Part shown: positions 36,313 through 45,366 of the stretch, in pieces
Layout of the letters: the number at the start of each line of letters is the position of its first letter
Numbering within the stretch: position 1 is the first letter of the stretch
Assembly (NCBI GenBank): GCA_023382055.1
Contig: JAMCQN010000013.1
Coordinates: 85,909-149,908 of the forward strand
Origin: Chloroflexota bacterium
Lineage (GTDB): Bacteria; Chloroflexota; Anaerolineae; J036; Brachytrichaceae
Direction of reading: 5' to 3'
Length of the DNA: 64,000 nt
The notes under the pieces: generated by a model
Database searches by the model: none
Told to the model about the DNA's origin: nothing
The model's input: only the letters and a program-made list of their open reading frames with translations
Made by a program: the position numbers and the translations under genes

Positions 36313-37839
36313 ATGACGGTTAAGCCAGTACGGATAAGTCCAAGCATCATCGTAACCTTCTTAACGCTGATCAGCGCGATTCTGGTCGTCATCGATATCC
36401 AACGTCCATCCTATTGGATCGATGAGAATGTCAGCGTTGTCATTGCTTCCCCTCCAAATCCTCTTCAGGTGGTCAATAACGTAATCGAAGGAGAACGCCG
36501 GCCGCCCGGATACCATCTATTTCTTTGGGTTTGGACCAGACTCACTGGCGTCAGTGAACGAATGGCGCGCTTACATTCCGCACTCTGGTCGATCATTCTC
36601 GTGCCAATTACATATCAGTTGGCGCGTCGGTTTACAAAAAGGAAAAGCGCTCTTCTAGCGGCGGCATTTGCAGCAGTAGCGCCGATTATGATTTCGTATG
36701 GACAAACCATACGTTATTACACAATGGTGGCGAGTATCAGCGCACTGTCATATACATTGTTCATCGATGTTATACACAAACCGAAAGCAAAGAAACCATG
36801 GGGCGCTTACTTCATAGTGACGCTCATCCTGCTCTATCTGGATTATCCAGCATATGGCGTATTGATCGCGCAGAATATCCTCGCACTTTGGGAGTGGTTC
36901 AATAAGCGTAGTGCGCCCTCAAATCATCCCAGGTGGGGATGGGTAGGTGTGCAGGCGATACTACTCTTGTCTGTGGGCCTCTGGATACCTGTTGTGATCA
37001 ATCAGAGTGGGCGCGATTTTGGGGCAGCAGACTTATCTTATACCCTTGTAGGAGGGCTGCTCCGCATTGCATATCCCTTCTACGCATGGATTGTCGGTGA
37101 AACTGTTTTCCCCTGGTCCATACCTGGCCTGATCGGCGCCGTCATCGGTGGTTTTCTTCTGATGTACGGAGTGATCCAATTACAAACTCACAAAAGGTGG
37201 ATGTGGATCGTCGCATTTGTTATACCCTTTGCCATGTCACAGGCTTTACTAAGCACGATAGCCGCAGACAGTCCATTCGTAAACGCCCCAGCACGATCTA
37301 TGGCTTGCGCCGCGCTAGTCTTTGTTGGATTAGGAATCGGCATCGGCAGCATTCGCAGAAACTCCTTACTGGGCGTTATATTAGTCGGTTTGCTGATCAG
37401 CCATTTCGTTGCTTTACAACATTATTATAGAGGCGTTGAGTTTATAAACACGATATACAACACCCCTGCGCGCGAAGTGGCAATGAGAATCACCAGCGAA
37501 GCAAAGTCGGGCGATATAGTCATCACCGAATCTGATTCCATGGTTGATTTATACCTGCCCCAGGAGATAGCCAGCTTCCACCCGGACGAAACCGGTAAAA
37601 TCGCGCGATATCTTCAAGATCACCCACGAGTCGGTATCTGGCAAGTCGTCATGGGACGCGATCGCACACGAAATAACATCTCTGCAGACCTTCGTCAATG
37701 GCTCAGTTCATTTGAATCGCTGCGGTCTGTGCAGGGTTTCGCCGAACAGGATGCTGTATATCGGGCGCTTAAATCCCGTCTCATAGGGCGTGAAGCCTAT
37801 CAGTACCGATTATCCCTATACTATTATCAGAGCAAGTGA
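36313..37839 (+). CDS. GT39-type membrane glycosyltransferase
   Basis: 508 residues with PSYWIDENVSVVIA (Asp37-Glu38), RRPPGYHLFLWVWTRLTG and LARRFTKRKSALLAAAFAAV, and about 11 membrane helices. The C-terminal outside segment is short. It is more A+T-rich than the GT4 genes around it. The sugar and acceptor are not identifiable. Confidence 0.82.
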   Translation: MTVKPVRISPSIIVTFLTLISAILVVIDIQRPSYWIDENVSVVIASPPNPLQVVNNVIEGERRPPGYHLFLWVWTRLTGVSERMARLHSALWSIILVPITYQLARRFTKRKSALLAAAFAAVAPIMISYGQTIRYYTMVASISALSYTLFIDVIHKPKAKKPWGAYFIVTLILLYLDYPAYGVLIAQNILALWEWFNKRSAPSNHPRWGWVGVQAILLLSVGLWIPVVINQSGRDFGAADLSYTLVGGLLRIAYPFYAWIVGETVFPWSIPGLIGAVIGGFLLMYGVIQLQTHKRWMWIVAFVIPFAMSQALLSTIAADSPFVNAPARSMACAALVFVGLGIGIGSIRRNSLLGVILVGLLISHFVALQHYYRGVEFINTIYNTPAREVAMRITSEAKSGDIVITESDSMVDLYLPQEIASFHPDETGKIARYLQDHPRVGIWQVVMGRDRTRNNISADLRQWLSSFESLRSVQGFAEQDAVYRALKSRLIGREAYQYRLSLYYYQSK

Positions 37840-37914
37840 TATCTGCTGACCGTTGCCAGGAAAGAAAATCAATACTATGCCTGCATTTGCAGGTTTGATG
37901 CATATAGAACAAAC

Positions 37915-39072
37915 GTGAATATACTGCACATCTACAAAGACTACTATCCTGTGATCGGCGGCATTGAAAACCACGTGCGCCAGCTTGCCGAGACACAGGT
38001 CGCGCAGGGACACGCGGTCACAGTGCTGGTGACAAACACCTCATTACGAAGCGCGAGCGAGACCCTTAACGGCGTGAGAGTCATCAAGGCCGGGCGGTTG
38101 ATCAATATCCAGTCTGCTCCATTAAGCGCGGCGCTTCTATCATTCGTGCGGCGTGAAACAACCAGGGCCGATATCGTTCATCTTCACGCGCCCTATCCAC
38201 CCGGCGAAGCCCTCAACCTGTGGTTCGGGCGCGCCAGCCACACGGTGATTACATGGCACAGCGACATCGTGCGCCAGAAAACGTTATTGCGCTTCTACGC
38301 GCCCACGCTCCGGCGGGTGTTACAGCAGGCCGACCGCATACTGCCAACCAGCGCAGCTTACGCCCGCACGTCGCCCTGGCTGAAGGATCACCTGGACAAG
38401 TGCAGCACAGTCGCCCTCAGTGTCGACACGGCGCGCTTCAGCCCATCGGCCATCTTGAGCCCTCGCGCAGCCGAACTCAGGGCCGGGCTACTGGCCAGAG
38501 CGCCAGTCACTCCGTCAGCGACCATCCTGTTATCGGTTGGCCGCCTGCGCTATTACAAGGGATTGGACGACCTGATTCGCGCCATGCCTGATCTTCCAGA
38601 CGCGCTGGCGGTTATCGCAGGGGACGGTCCGATGGGCGCCAAGTGGAAGTCGCTGGCGCGCTTGTTGGGAGTAGCCGACCGGGTAATCTTCACAGGCGAC
38701 GTGAGCGATGCGGATTTACCGGACTATTACCATGCCGCCGATATCTACGTCCTGCCTGCCAGCGCGCGGGCTGAGGCTTTCGGCATCGCCATCCTCGAGG
38801 CCATGGCCTGCGGGCTGCCAATCGTATGCACCGACGTGGGCACAGCTACCTCCTGGGTCAACCAGAACAACGTCACGGGTCTGGTTGTTCCACCCCGCAA
38901 ACCGGATCAACTCGCGACGGCGATTCTGAAAATCGAAGGTAACCGGCTGATGCGTTCACTGATGGGCACAGCGGCTCGTCAGCGCGTGTTGGATGAGTTC
39001 ACCCTGGACAAGATGGTGCAGCGCGTGATGGATGTCTACAACAGCGTATTGGCTCAACCTCACAGCGGGTAG
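37915..39072 (+). CDS. Glycosyltransferase family 4
   Basis: 385 residues from a GTG start (no better ATG before HIYKDYYPVIGGIENHVRQL, the usual N-terminal acceptor motif). Then ILLSVGRLRYYKGLDDLIRA, VIAGDGPMGAKWKSLARLLG, VIFTGDVSDADLPDYYHAAD and AEAFGIAILEAMACGLPIVC. Similar to PimB/mannosyltransferase-like GT4 proteins. It is the last glycosyltransferase gene of the cluster. Confidence 0.92.
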   Translation: MNILHIYKDYYPVIGGIENHVRQLAETQVAQGHAVTVLVTNTSLRSASETLNGVRVIKAGRLINIQSAPLSAALLSFVRRETTRADIVHLHAPYPPGEALNLWFGRASHTVITWHSDIVRQKTLLRFYAPTLRRVLQQADRILPTSAAYARTSPWLKDHLDKCSTVALSVDTARFSPSAILSPRAAELRAGLLARAPVTPSATILLSVGRLRYYKGLDDLIRAMPDLPDALAVIAGDGPMGAKWKSLARLLGVADRVIFTGDVSDADLPDYYHAADIYVLPASARAEAFGIAILEAMACGLPIVCTDVGTATSWVNQNNVTGLVVPPRKPDQLATAILKIEGNRLMRSLMGTAARQRVLDEFTLDKMVQRVMDVYNSVLAQPHSG

Positions 39073-39093
39073 AATGGTAATCGGAGTTAAACG

Positions 39094-39603
39094 ATGGCAA
39101 AACAATATAAGAATCCGCCTGAAATGAAGATCGACCCGAAGAAAAAATACAAAGCTCGCCTGAAGACCGGCCAAGGCGACATCGTGGTCGAGTTATTTGC
39201 TGATAAAGCGCCCAAGACGGTCAACAATTTCGTCTTCCTGGCGCGCGAGGGCTTCTATGACGGCACCACGTTTCACCGCGTGATCAAGCCGTTCATGATC
39301 CAGGGCGGCGATCCGACCGGCGCCGGCGCCGGCGGACCGGGATATCGCTTCGAGGATGAGTTTCACCCCAGCCTGCGCCACAACGGGCCTGGCATCCTTT
39401 CCATGGCTAATGCCGGCAGAAATACCAACGGCAGCCAGTTCTTCATCACGCATGTCCCCACCCCGCACCTGGATAATCACCACACCGTTTTCGGCAAGGT
39501 AGTGGAGGGGATGGATGTCGTGAATGCAATTCCAGAACGCGACCCGGGGCGAGCCAGGGAGCCGGGCGAGAAGCTCATTTCGGTCGAGATTATCGAAGAG
39601 TAG
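39094..39603 (+). CDS. Peptidyl-prolyl cis-trans isomerase, cyclophilin type
   Basis: 169 residues without signal peptide, so cytoplasmic. Catalytic and binding residues are in [50 protein letters not shown] and [19 protein letters not shown]; the usual binding-site Trp is replaced by His, as in many bacterial cyclophilins. A lysine-rich N-terminal extension precedes the domain. TAGAAT (39070-39075) and CGGAG before the ATG suggest its own promoter and ribosome site. Confidence 0.94.
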   Translation: MAKQYKNPPEMKIDPKKKYKARLKTGQGDIVVELFADKAPKTVNNFVFLAREGFYDGTTFHRVIKPFMIQGGDPTGAGAGGPGYRFEDEFHPSLRHNGPGILSMANAGRNTNGSQFFITHVPTPHLDNHHTVFGKVVEGMDVVNAIPERDPGRAREPGEKLISVEIIEE

Positions 39604-40316
39604 TAAAGGTTTGTTTACGGCGGCCGCTGGGTACAACATCTCTGTGGCCGCCAATACTCATTAATCCCAACAACAATTGTCCGACCTTTTTCGGCAACAC
39701 TTTCCCCACCCCGCCAGAACAGAATGACCGCGGCGCCGGTGCAACCGCGCCATTGGTTAGTCATTGCGCGGATTACCAAGGTGGTACTGACCTGAAGCGC
39801 TGCCATGTCTAGAGCGGGCGCCCGATATCCACCCGGCACAAGCTTCGACCAGGATTTTGATCTCACTTGCCACTGGTCGGGCGATGCATCAGGTGCTGTG
39901 ACACCGACGTCTATATCCTGTATCGGCGTAGGATATGTAAAGCCGTGAATCGTTCGCCTCGTCGGTAGAAAACATCCACTTGATGTGTAACAGGGTTGGG
40001 CGCAACTGTCGCAGCGCGTTGGAAAGCGCTCTGACTCAAAATCGGGAGTGCAATATCTTCACCATCATGATGGCGAAACTTGCCAGTCCAACGATGACTA
40101 ATAGACGCCGTTTTATGTCATCTAATCCACCTCCCCATGATACAACGCACAAGGTGACACCCGTCTGGTCAAGGTTGATCACACACGCATGAAGAACATG
40201 AAGCGAGCGGAAGACGAATAAGACGAAATCCCACTTCGTCTATCGGGCAAGTAATAGGCTCACCGCCTTGCCAATACCGCGCAGCTCCGCTTATTCGCTG
40301 TAGGGCGCCAACAACA
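39604..40316. other. Intergenic region with decayed, protein-like stretches
   Basis: No intact gene. On the minus strand about 39615-39935 reads as protein-like text in one frame (WSKLVPGGYRAPALDMAAL, LQVSTTLVIRAMTNQWRG), with an alternative-frame continuation upstream. I cannot assign it to a family. The remainder to the terminator at 40317 shows nothing recognisable. Confidence 0.35.
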
Positions 40317-40340
40317 AAGCAGGGCCACAAGGCCCTGCTT
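40317..40340 (-). terminator. Intrinsic terminator downstream of the surface-protein remnant
   Basis: AAGCAGGGCC (40317-40326) and GGCCCTGCTT (40331-40340) form a perfect 10-bp stem with a 4-nt loop. Read on the minus strand it is followed by TTTGTTGTT, and it lies about 80 nt after the stop of the minus-strand remnant at 40417. Confidence 0.7.
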
Positions 40341-40416
40341 GTTCGAGTACACGCTCTTTAGCGAGAAGCTAATGCTTTTCGCCTGACATTCAGACCTTCG
40401 AAATCATGCATTATTG

Positions 40417-41095
40417 CTACTTGTGTGCGACCTGGCTGTTCCCACCAGTCAGCGTAATCTGAGTGAACGTGAGATCGGTGACAACCGCTCCGCTTGTGTC
40501 CTTTACCCGCAGGCCGAACTGGTCGTTCGTCCCTGGCTCGCCATAATCAGTAGATACGACCTGGAAGCTGTAGTTGCCCACGCCGCTGAGCGTGGCCTTC
40601 CCCAGGATGATAGCCGAATAACTCGTGTCACTGTTTTTACAATCGAGAGGGAGCCCATAGCGTTGCTCTTGAGCATGACGTCCCCGATCGCCCGGTGCTC
40701 GATGTAGAGCACATTTCCCTGGACCTTCCCGTTGGACAGATACTTGACGTTGAACCCGAAGTTCGCCAACACCCCATTGCGCGTGATAGTGCCGCCACCG
40801 GTAGTGAAGCCGAGCGATAGGTCATAGACCGCCAGTACAGTGTCTGTGGTACCGGTGTAGTAGTTTCCGGCGACGGCGATATGGACGTCGTAGACGTTCA
40901 CCGGCACATTGTTGAACGTGCAGGAGGCAGTAAGGGCTTCCCTACTCCGCCACCACTCGTTGTGGCAATGCAACTGATCGGTGTACCACTGCCCACCGGC
41001 TGCGCATTGGCGGTGTTGCCATTGGTGGTGTCGTCGCTGGCTTCGGTGATTGCTGCGGCCAGTGTAACCGGCCCGGCAGGCTTCTGCCCAGCAGG
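40417..41095 (-). pseudogene. Frameshifted C-terminal remnant of a surface/adhesin-like protein
   Basis: Reading the minus strand, three consecutive segments in different frames make one coherent beta-rich sequence: VTLAAAITEASDDTTNGNTA, then TFNNVPVNVYDVHIAVAGNY through QGNVLYIEHRAIGDVMLKSN, then ILGKATLSGVGNYSFQVVST and GEPGTNDQFGLRVKD to a stop at 40417. The last part resembles the post-COAP type domain found at the C-terminus of large secreted proteins. At least two frameshifts (near 40935 and 40640) and the missing N-terminus mark it as dead, unless they are sequencing errors. Confidence 0.6.
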
Positions 41096-41174
41096 TAACC
41101 CTTCATCAAACTAAACGGCTGTGATGGCCAGGGGGCATAAGCCGCTGAGCCCCAAACCCTAGCTTGCCACAGCC

Positions 41175-41203
41175 TTGACAAGTCTCCACACAGAGTGTAC
41201 CAT
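41175..41203 (+). promoter_or_regulatory. Candidate promoter of the feo operon
   Basis: TTGACA (41175-41180) and TACCAT (41198-41203) with a 17-nt spacer. The -10 matches 4 of 6 positions. It is followed immediately by an inverted repeat. The leader to feoA would be about 360 nt with no gene in it. Confidence 0.4.
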
Positions 41204-41211
41204 GCCATATA

Positions 41212-41231
41212 AGATTAGTATGTACTTATCT
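41212..41231. promoter_or_regulatory. Candidate metalloregulator operator upstream of feoABC
   Basis: AGATTAGTA (41212-41220) and TACTTATCT (41223-41231) form an A+T-rich palindrome, 8 of 9 positions paired, with 2 bp between. It sits at the predicted transcription start of the feo promoter. It is the size of a DtxR/Fur-class site but matches neither classical consensus exactly. Confidence 0.4.
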
Positions 41232-41569
41232 ACCAGCAGAATATAGGATTACCTCGATACAGTGTTGACGGTATGCTCCTTAAGGGATTCCGACTTACGC
41301 ATCGCACGGCTGTCTTGGAGGAGGATGCGTGTCCTGGGAGTAGCGTTGGTCGGCCTGAACAGCCGGGTGCATGAGCGATTGTTTCAAAGCCGCGTCGTTG
41401 CTGGCGCGCGGTTGGCGCGAGGCGTGTTGGGGAAAGCGGGGGGTTGCGCTAGGGCCATGACCGGCGGTCGTTGGGTGCCCGAATGTCGGCAAGCGCGTTC
41501 GGGCTCATATGGAGGTCGGTGGGTGCGACACCCCGGTATGTATCGCCTGCTGCCATAAGTGAGGAAGAC

Positions 41570-41842
41570 ATGCAAACTGAATCCGCGGTCCTGCCCGATA
41601 CTCTCGCGTCGGAAGCATGCCCCTTAAGTACGCTATCCGCCGGCGAGCGCGGCACTCTGGTCGCGTTGACGGGTGGAAGGGGAGCGCTGGGGAAAATGGC
41701 TTCTCTCGGCTTTACGCCGGGGGTAGAAATCGCGGTCGTGCAAAACGTTGGTCGCGGTCCCCTGATCGTTGCGTTACGCGGGATCCGCGTGGCCATGGGA
41801 CGCCTTGAAGCACGGCAAGTCCAAGTCCGGCGGTGTGTATGA
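41570..41842 (+). CDS. feoA: FeoA, small SH3-like protein of ferrous iron transport
   Basis: 90 residues; CPLSTLSAGERGTLVALTGG, LGKMASLGFTPGVEIAVVQN and LIVALRGIRVAMGRLEARQV follow the FeoA SH3-like fold, which acts on the cytoplasmic side with FeoB. ATG 41570 is chosen because GAGGA lies 5 nt upstream; a longer in-frame reading from 41471 lacks a ribosome site. The stop overlaps the feoB ATG. Confidence 0.9.
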   Translation: MQTESAVLPDTLASEACPLSTLSAGERGTLVALTGGRGALGKMASLGFTPGVEIAVVQNVGRGPLIVALRGIRVAMGRLEARQVQVRRCV

Positions 41843-43884
41843 TGTCTCACTGCGCGAGCGATACCCAGACTGCCGCTGCTCTTTCTGCCGCGATCGCAGA
41901 ACACTCCCCCATGGTCGCTTTAGCCGGACAACCCAACGTGGGCAAGTCTACTCTATTCAATATCCTCACCGGCCTCAATCAACACGTGGGCAATTGGCCC
42001 GGCAAGACCATCGAACGCAAAGAGGGCGTGTACGCGTTCGGCGGCGCCACGTGTCGCTTGGCGGACCTCCCGGGAACCTACAGCCTCACGGCCAATTCGA
42101 TGGAAGAGGTGATCGCGCGCGAGTTTATCATCCGCGAGCAACCGGACGTGGTGGTCGTGGTGGTAGACGCGGCCGCCCTGGAGCGTAGTCTCTACCTCGT
42201 GGCGGAGTTGATTGCTCTGCCGACGCGTATGATCGTCGCGTTGAACATGATGGATGTGGCGGAGCAAGAGGGCTACCACATCGAGCCGGACGCGCTGCAA
42301 GCCGCTTTGGGCGTGCCCGTGGTTCCGCTGGTGGCGACCAAGAATGTGGGCGTGCGCGAGTTGCTCCAAGCGATCCACCAGGTTGCTCGGGACGAGATCC
42401 CCTACGCCCCTAAACCCCCGCAGATTCGGGATGATCACCGCGCGGTCTTAAATCAGATCACGACGCGGATTGCCGAGTGGACCCCGGCGCCCTACCCCCG
42501 CGCGTGGGTTGCGCTCAAGCTGCTCGAAGGGGATCAGGAAATCACGCGGATGATGCAAGCCGCGCTTCCGGCGGACCAGTGGGAGGTGATCTACGCCATT
42601 TTGCGCGCGCACGACGATGCGCTGATGGCCGTTGCCGGCGGGCGTTACGAGTGGATCGGGCGAATGATTCGCGCCGCGGTGACACGGCCACGGGCTGGTC
42701 AAATTGGATTGACCGAGCGGTTGGATCGCTGGGCTGCGCATCCGCTCTGGGGGATCGCCCTTTTGGCGGGCATTCTGGGGCTCATCTTTTGGCTCACCTT
42801 TGCCATTGGCACGCCGCTGCAAAACTGGCTGAATGCATCCGTGATCGCCGTGTTGGCCCAGGCCGCGAGTGCGGGATTGGCCGGCGCACCCGCCTGGCTG
42901 TCGAGCCTGGTCGTAAATGGTTTGATCGGCGGTGTCGGTTCTGTCCTTGCCTTCCTGCCCATTATGGTCATCTTCTTCGCGACGATGGGCGCGCTGGAGG
43001 ACATCGGGTATATGGCGCGCGCCGCGTACGTGATGGACAGTTTTATGCACCTGATGGGACTGCACGGCAAGTCCTTTCTGCCGTTGTTCCTGGGATTCGG
43101 TTGCAATGTCCCAGCCGTCATGGGGGCGCGGGTCATCGAATCGCGGCGTGCGCGGCTGTTGACGATTCTCGTCACCCCGCTTATCCCTTGCACGGCGCGC
43201 ATGGCGGTGGTCGCTTTCCTGGCCCCGGCCTTTTTCGGCGGGGCCGCGACACTCGTTTCGTGGGGTTTGGTCGTCCTGTCTTTGGCCACATTGGTCGGGG
43301 TGGGCGTTGTCACGAACCGAGTAGTTTTCCAGGGGCAACGCTCCGCGTTCATCATGGAAATGCCGCTGTATCATCGGCCCAACTGGCGCACCATTGGTGT
43401 GTTGGTCTGGCAGCGTATCATGGCGTTTTTCAAGAAGGCCGGCACCATCATCCTGGCGTTTACGCTGGGCGTCTGGGCGCTGTCCACGCTGCCGACCGGG
43501 CAACTGGACAGCAGTTGGCTCGCCGACCTCGGTCGGCTGATCGAGCCGGTGGGCCGACTCATGGGATTCGATTGGCGGTTGACGGTCGCGTTGTTGAGCA
43601 GTTTCCCCGCCAAGGAAAACTCGATCGCTACACTCGGTGTGCTGTTCGGCGCGGGCAAGGAGGGCGGACTGGCCAACGTGTTGGCGGCGACTATCCCCCC
43701 ATCCACAGCGTTAGCGTTCCTGGCCGTGCAACTACTCTTCATTCCCTGCATGGCCACCGTGGCCACCATACGGCAAGAAACCGGGTCGTGGCGTTGGACC
43801 CTGTTCAATATGGCGATGCAGCTTGTCGTGTCGCTGACCGCTGGCGTCGTGGTTTACCACCTGGCGCGACTGATAGGCGGGTGA
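41839..43884 (+). CDS. feoB: Ferrous iron transport protein B
   Basis: 681 residues. N-terminal G domain: GQPNVGKST (G1, about 30-38), ADLPGTYS (G3), NMMD (G4). A spacer domain follows, then a C-terminal membrane part with two gate repeats, including GFGCNVPAVMGARVIESRRA and a second ending in LSSFPAKENSIATLGVLFGA. It moves Fe2+ inward across the membrane. ATG 41839 overlaps the feoA TGA (ATGA); ATG 41842 and GTG 41833 are in frame alternatives. Confidence 0.97.
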   Translation: MMSHCASDTQTAAALSAAIAEHSPMVALAGQPNVGKSTLFNILTGLNQHVGNWPGKTIERKEGVYAFGGATCRLADLPGTYSLTANSMEEVIAREFIIREQPDVVVVVVDAAALERSLYLVAELIALPTRMIVALNMMDVAEQEGYHIEPDALQAALGVPVVPLVATKNVGVRELLQAIHQVARDEIPYAPKPPQIRDDHRAVLNQITTRIAEWTPAPYPRAWVALKLLEGDQEITRMMQAALPADQWEVIYAILRAHDDALMAVAGGRYEWIGRMIRAAVTRPRAGQIGLTERLDRWAAHPLWGIALLAGILGLIFWLTFAIGTPLQNWLNASVIAVLAQAASAGLAGAPAWLSSLVVNGLIGGVGSVLAFLPIMVIFFATMGALEDIGYMARAAYVMDSFMHLMGLHGKSFLPLFLGFGCNVPAVMGARVIESRRARLLTILVTPLIPCTARMAVVAFLAPAFFGGAATLVSWGLVVLSLATLVGVGVVTNRVVFQGQRSAFIMEMPLYHRPNWRTIGVLVWQRIMAFFKKAGTIILAFTLGVWALSTLPTGQLDSSWLADLGRLIEPVGRLMGFDWRLTVALLSSFPAKENSIATLGVLFGAGKEGGLANVLAATIPPSTALAFLAVQLLFIPCMATVATIRQETGSWRWTLFNMAMQLVVSLTAGVVVYHLARLIGG

Positions 43885-43885
43885 C

Positions 43886-44155
43886 ATGCTGGAACGCTTG
43901 TTAGGTTTGCTGCGAGCAGGGGGCGCCTACCGCGTCGGTGACCTGGCCCGTGCATTGGGCACAACGCCGGAACTGGTGGAAGCGATGCTGGACAGCTTAC
44001 AGCGCCTGGGGTACTTGAAAACAGTGGGCCACGCTTGCGCGGAACCGTGCACCAGCTGTCCCCTGGCCCGTGCGTGCGGGCCGAACGCGAGCGCCAGGCT
44101 TTGGACGCTGAGCAACCCACCCGACCAGAAACTCAATGATTCGACTCCCGGCTAG
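43886..44155 (+). CDS. feoC: FeoC-like winged-helix protein with a four-cysteine cluster
   Basis: 89 residues. An N-terminal winged helix (LLRAGGAYRVGDLARALGTT) is followed by CAEPCTSCPLARAC, giving Cys51, Cys55, Cys58 and Cys64 in CX3CX2CX5C spacing, as in FeoC proteins proposed to bind an Fe-S cluster or sense iron or oxygen. It follows feoB by 1 bp, completing feoABC. A weak GC hairpin (44159-44172) lies just after it. Confidence 0.85.
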   Translation: MLERLLGLLRAGGAYRVGDLARALGTTPELVEAMLDSLQRLGYLKTVGHACAEPCTSCPLARACGPNASARLWTLSNPPDQKLNDSTPG

Positions 44156-44616
44156 CGCCCCCGTGAGCGGGGAAAACAGGCAGTCCGTTTCCCATTGCGA
44201 ACTTGCCAGGCTATGAAAGGCAAACCGACAGTAGTTACTAAGCACACCAGCAACTCTGGTCACCAAACTGACGACTGTCCAGTCAAGCTGAGGCAACATG
44301 CCGCCCAAATGGCAACAGTCGCCTACCTGCGCATGAACGACCCGGCACAAACCCAGAAGCTAACCGCCATGGTAAACTTCCAGGCGTGCCGATCACACTC
44401 CTGCACCGTTCCCCGTCGTTTGTTTTTGTAGCAGGATATGGCCAGTTTGCCGTGGATGAGCAGATGGCGGCCGACATATACGTCCGGCTCGCACGTAACA
44501 GTGTATAGAGCGTTCCAGTTTGTTTATTCGTCCCCGGGTGAAGCCTTGCCTTCACGCAGTCTCTGGACTTTGGCCATTCGATAGAGTGGCAAGCAAGGCA
44601 AGCTGGTAGATTTAGA
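44156..44616. other. Intergenic region, no gene recognised
   Basis: About 460 bp between feoC and a transposase remnant. No frame gives convincing protein text and no strong regulatory element was seen apart from a short GC hairpin at 44159-44172. Confidence 0.5.
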
Positions 44617-45090
44617 TTGCTGAAATCGATCTGCCGAGGCTCACCTTGCAAGACGCAATATATCAGAATTCCGGCGATGTTCGCATGCCACTTCGCGCCA
44701 CAGATGTGGCGACATGCGCAGGTACTGGTCACAGGCGCGATCTTGGTCCGCGGACAACGAATGGTGACGTCGGTACTGCGTGTGATGGGGTTGAGAGATG
44801 AGACACGATACGCGGCGTACCATCGTGTGCCGAACCGAGCGTGTGGTCGGCGCGCTCGGTGAGCGAGACGTTGCTGCAACTGTTGGTCAGTACGTTTGCC
44901 CCTGCCGGGCAAATCGTGATCGGTGGAGATGAAACGATCGAACGGCGGCGAGGTTAAAAGATCGCCGCCAAAGGCATCTACCGCGACCCAGTCAGATCGA
45001 GTCACAGTCACTTTGTGAAAGCAAGCGGGTTGCGATGGGTGACCCTGACGGTGTTGACGTGGGTTTCGTTGCCGTGCATTTGGTGATGAC
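44617..45090 (+). pseudogene. Remnant of a DDE transposase (IS701/IS4-like)
   Basis: Two frames of the plus strand join into one transposase: RHAQVLVTGAILVRGQRMVT and VMGLRDETRYAAYHRV (44695-44830), then after a frameshift VWSARSVSETLLQLLVSTFA and VIGGDETIERRRG. An in-frame TAA follows, then KGIYRDPVRSSHSHFVKASG. The catalytic-domain start is recognisable (Asp of GGDETIERRRG), but the gene has a frameshift, a nonsense codon and no C-terminal half. No terminal inverted repeats were found. Confidence 0.78.
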
Positions 45091-45337
45091 CGATGAGGCG
45101 CTGCCTTTAATAGCCCAATGTTTCCAGTTTGTATGCTCTAACGCGTCCGGTGTATTTTCGTTAAGTGCCGTTGTTGCTCCTTTAGTCTTGCCTCCGCCCC
45201 ATACACCAGCCTTTTCTTGGCGTCAGCGACATGAACAAGGTAAGCCTGAAAGAACGTCAGCCACTGCTTAATATCCAAGTCGGAGGGTTTGGCATCCGCG
45301 ATTTGGGCATCCTTGGCGATAATCGCCCTTTGCTGCG

Positions 45338-45360
45338 TTCTGGCAGAACTCGGAGGTGTT
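45338..45360. repeat. Half copy of the hairpin repeat at 47378-47410
   Basis: TTCTGGCAGAACTCGGAGGT and three more bases equal the loop and right arm of the intact element at 47378-47410, but only a few bases of the left arm remain. It lies between the transposase remnant and the end of the uroD-family gene, marking a rearrangement boundary. The stretch 45091-45337 has no recognisable gene. Confidence 0.75.
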
Positions 45361-45366
45361 TCGCCA

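Noticed and set aside
42448..43904. Long frames on both strands within feoB
   Set aside because: FeoB reads through the whole region with all motifs; the other frames are low-complexity shadows.
44159..44172. Terminator after feoC
   Set aside because: Only a 5-bp CCCCG/CGGGG stem followed by AAAAC on the plus strand; too weak to call.
44283..45011. 242-codon minus-strand frame
   Set aside because: It lies opposite a recognisable transposase remnant on the plus strand; its own text is Cys/Arg-rich and featureless.
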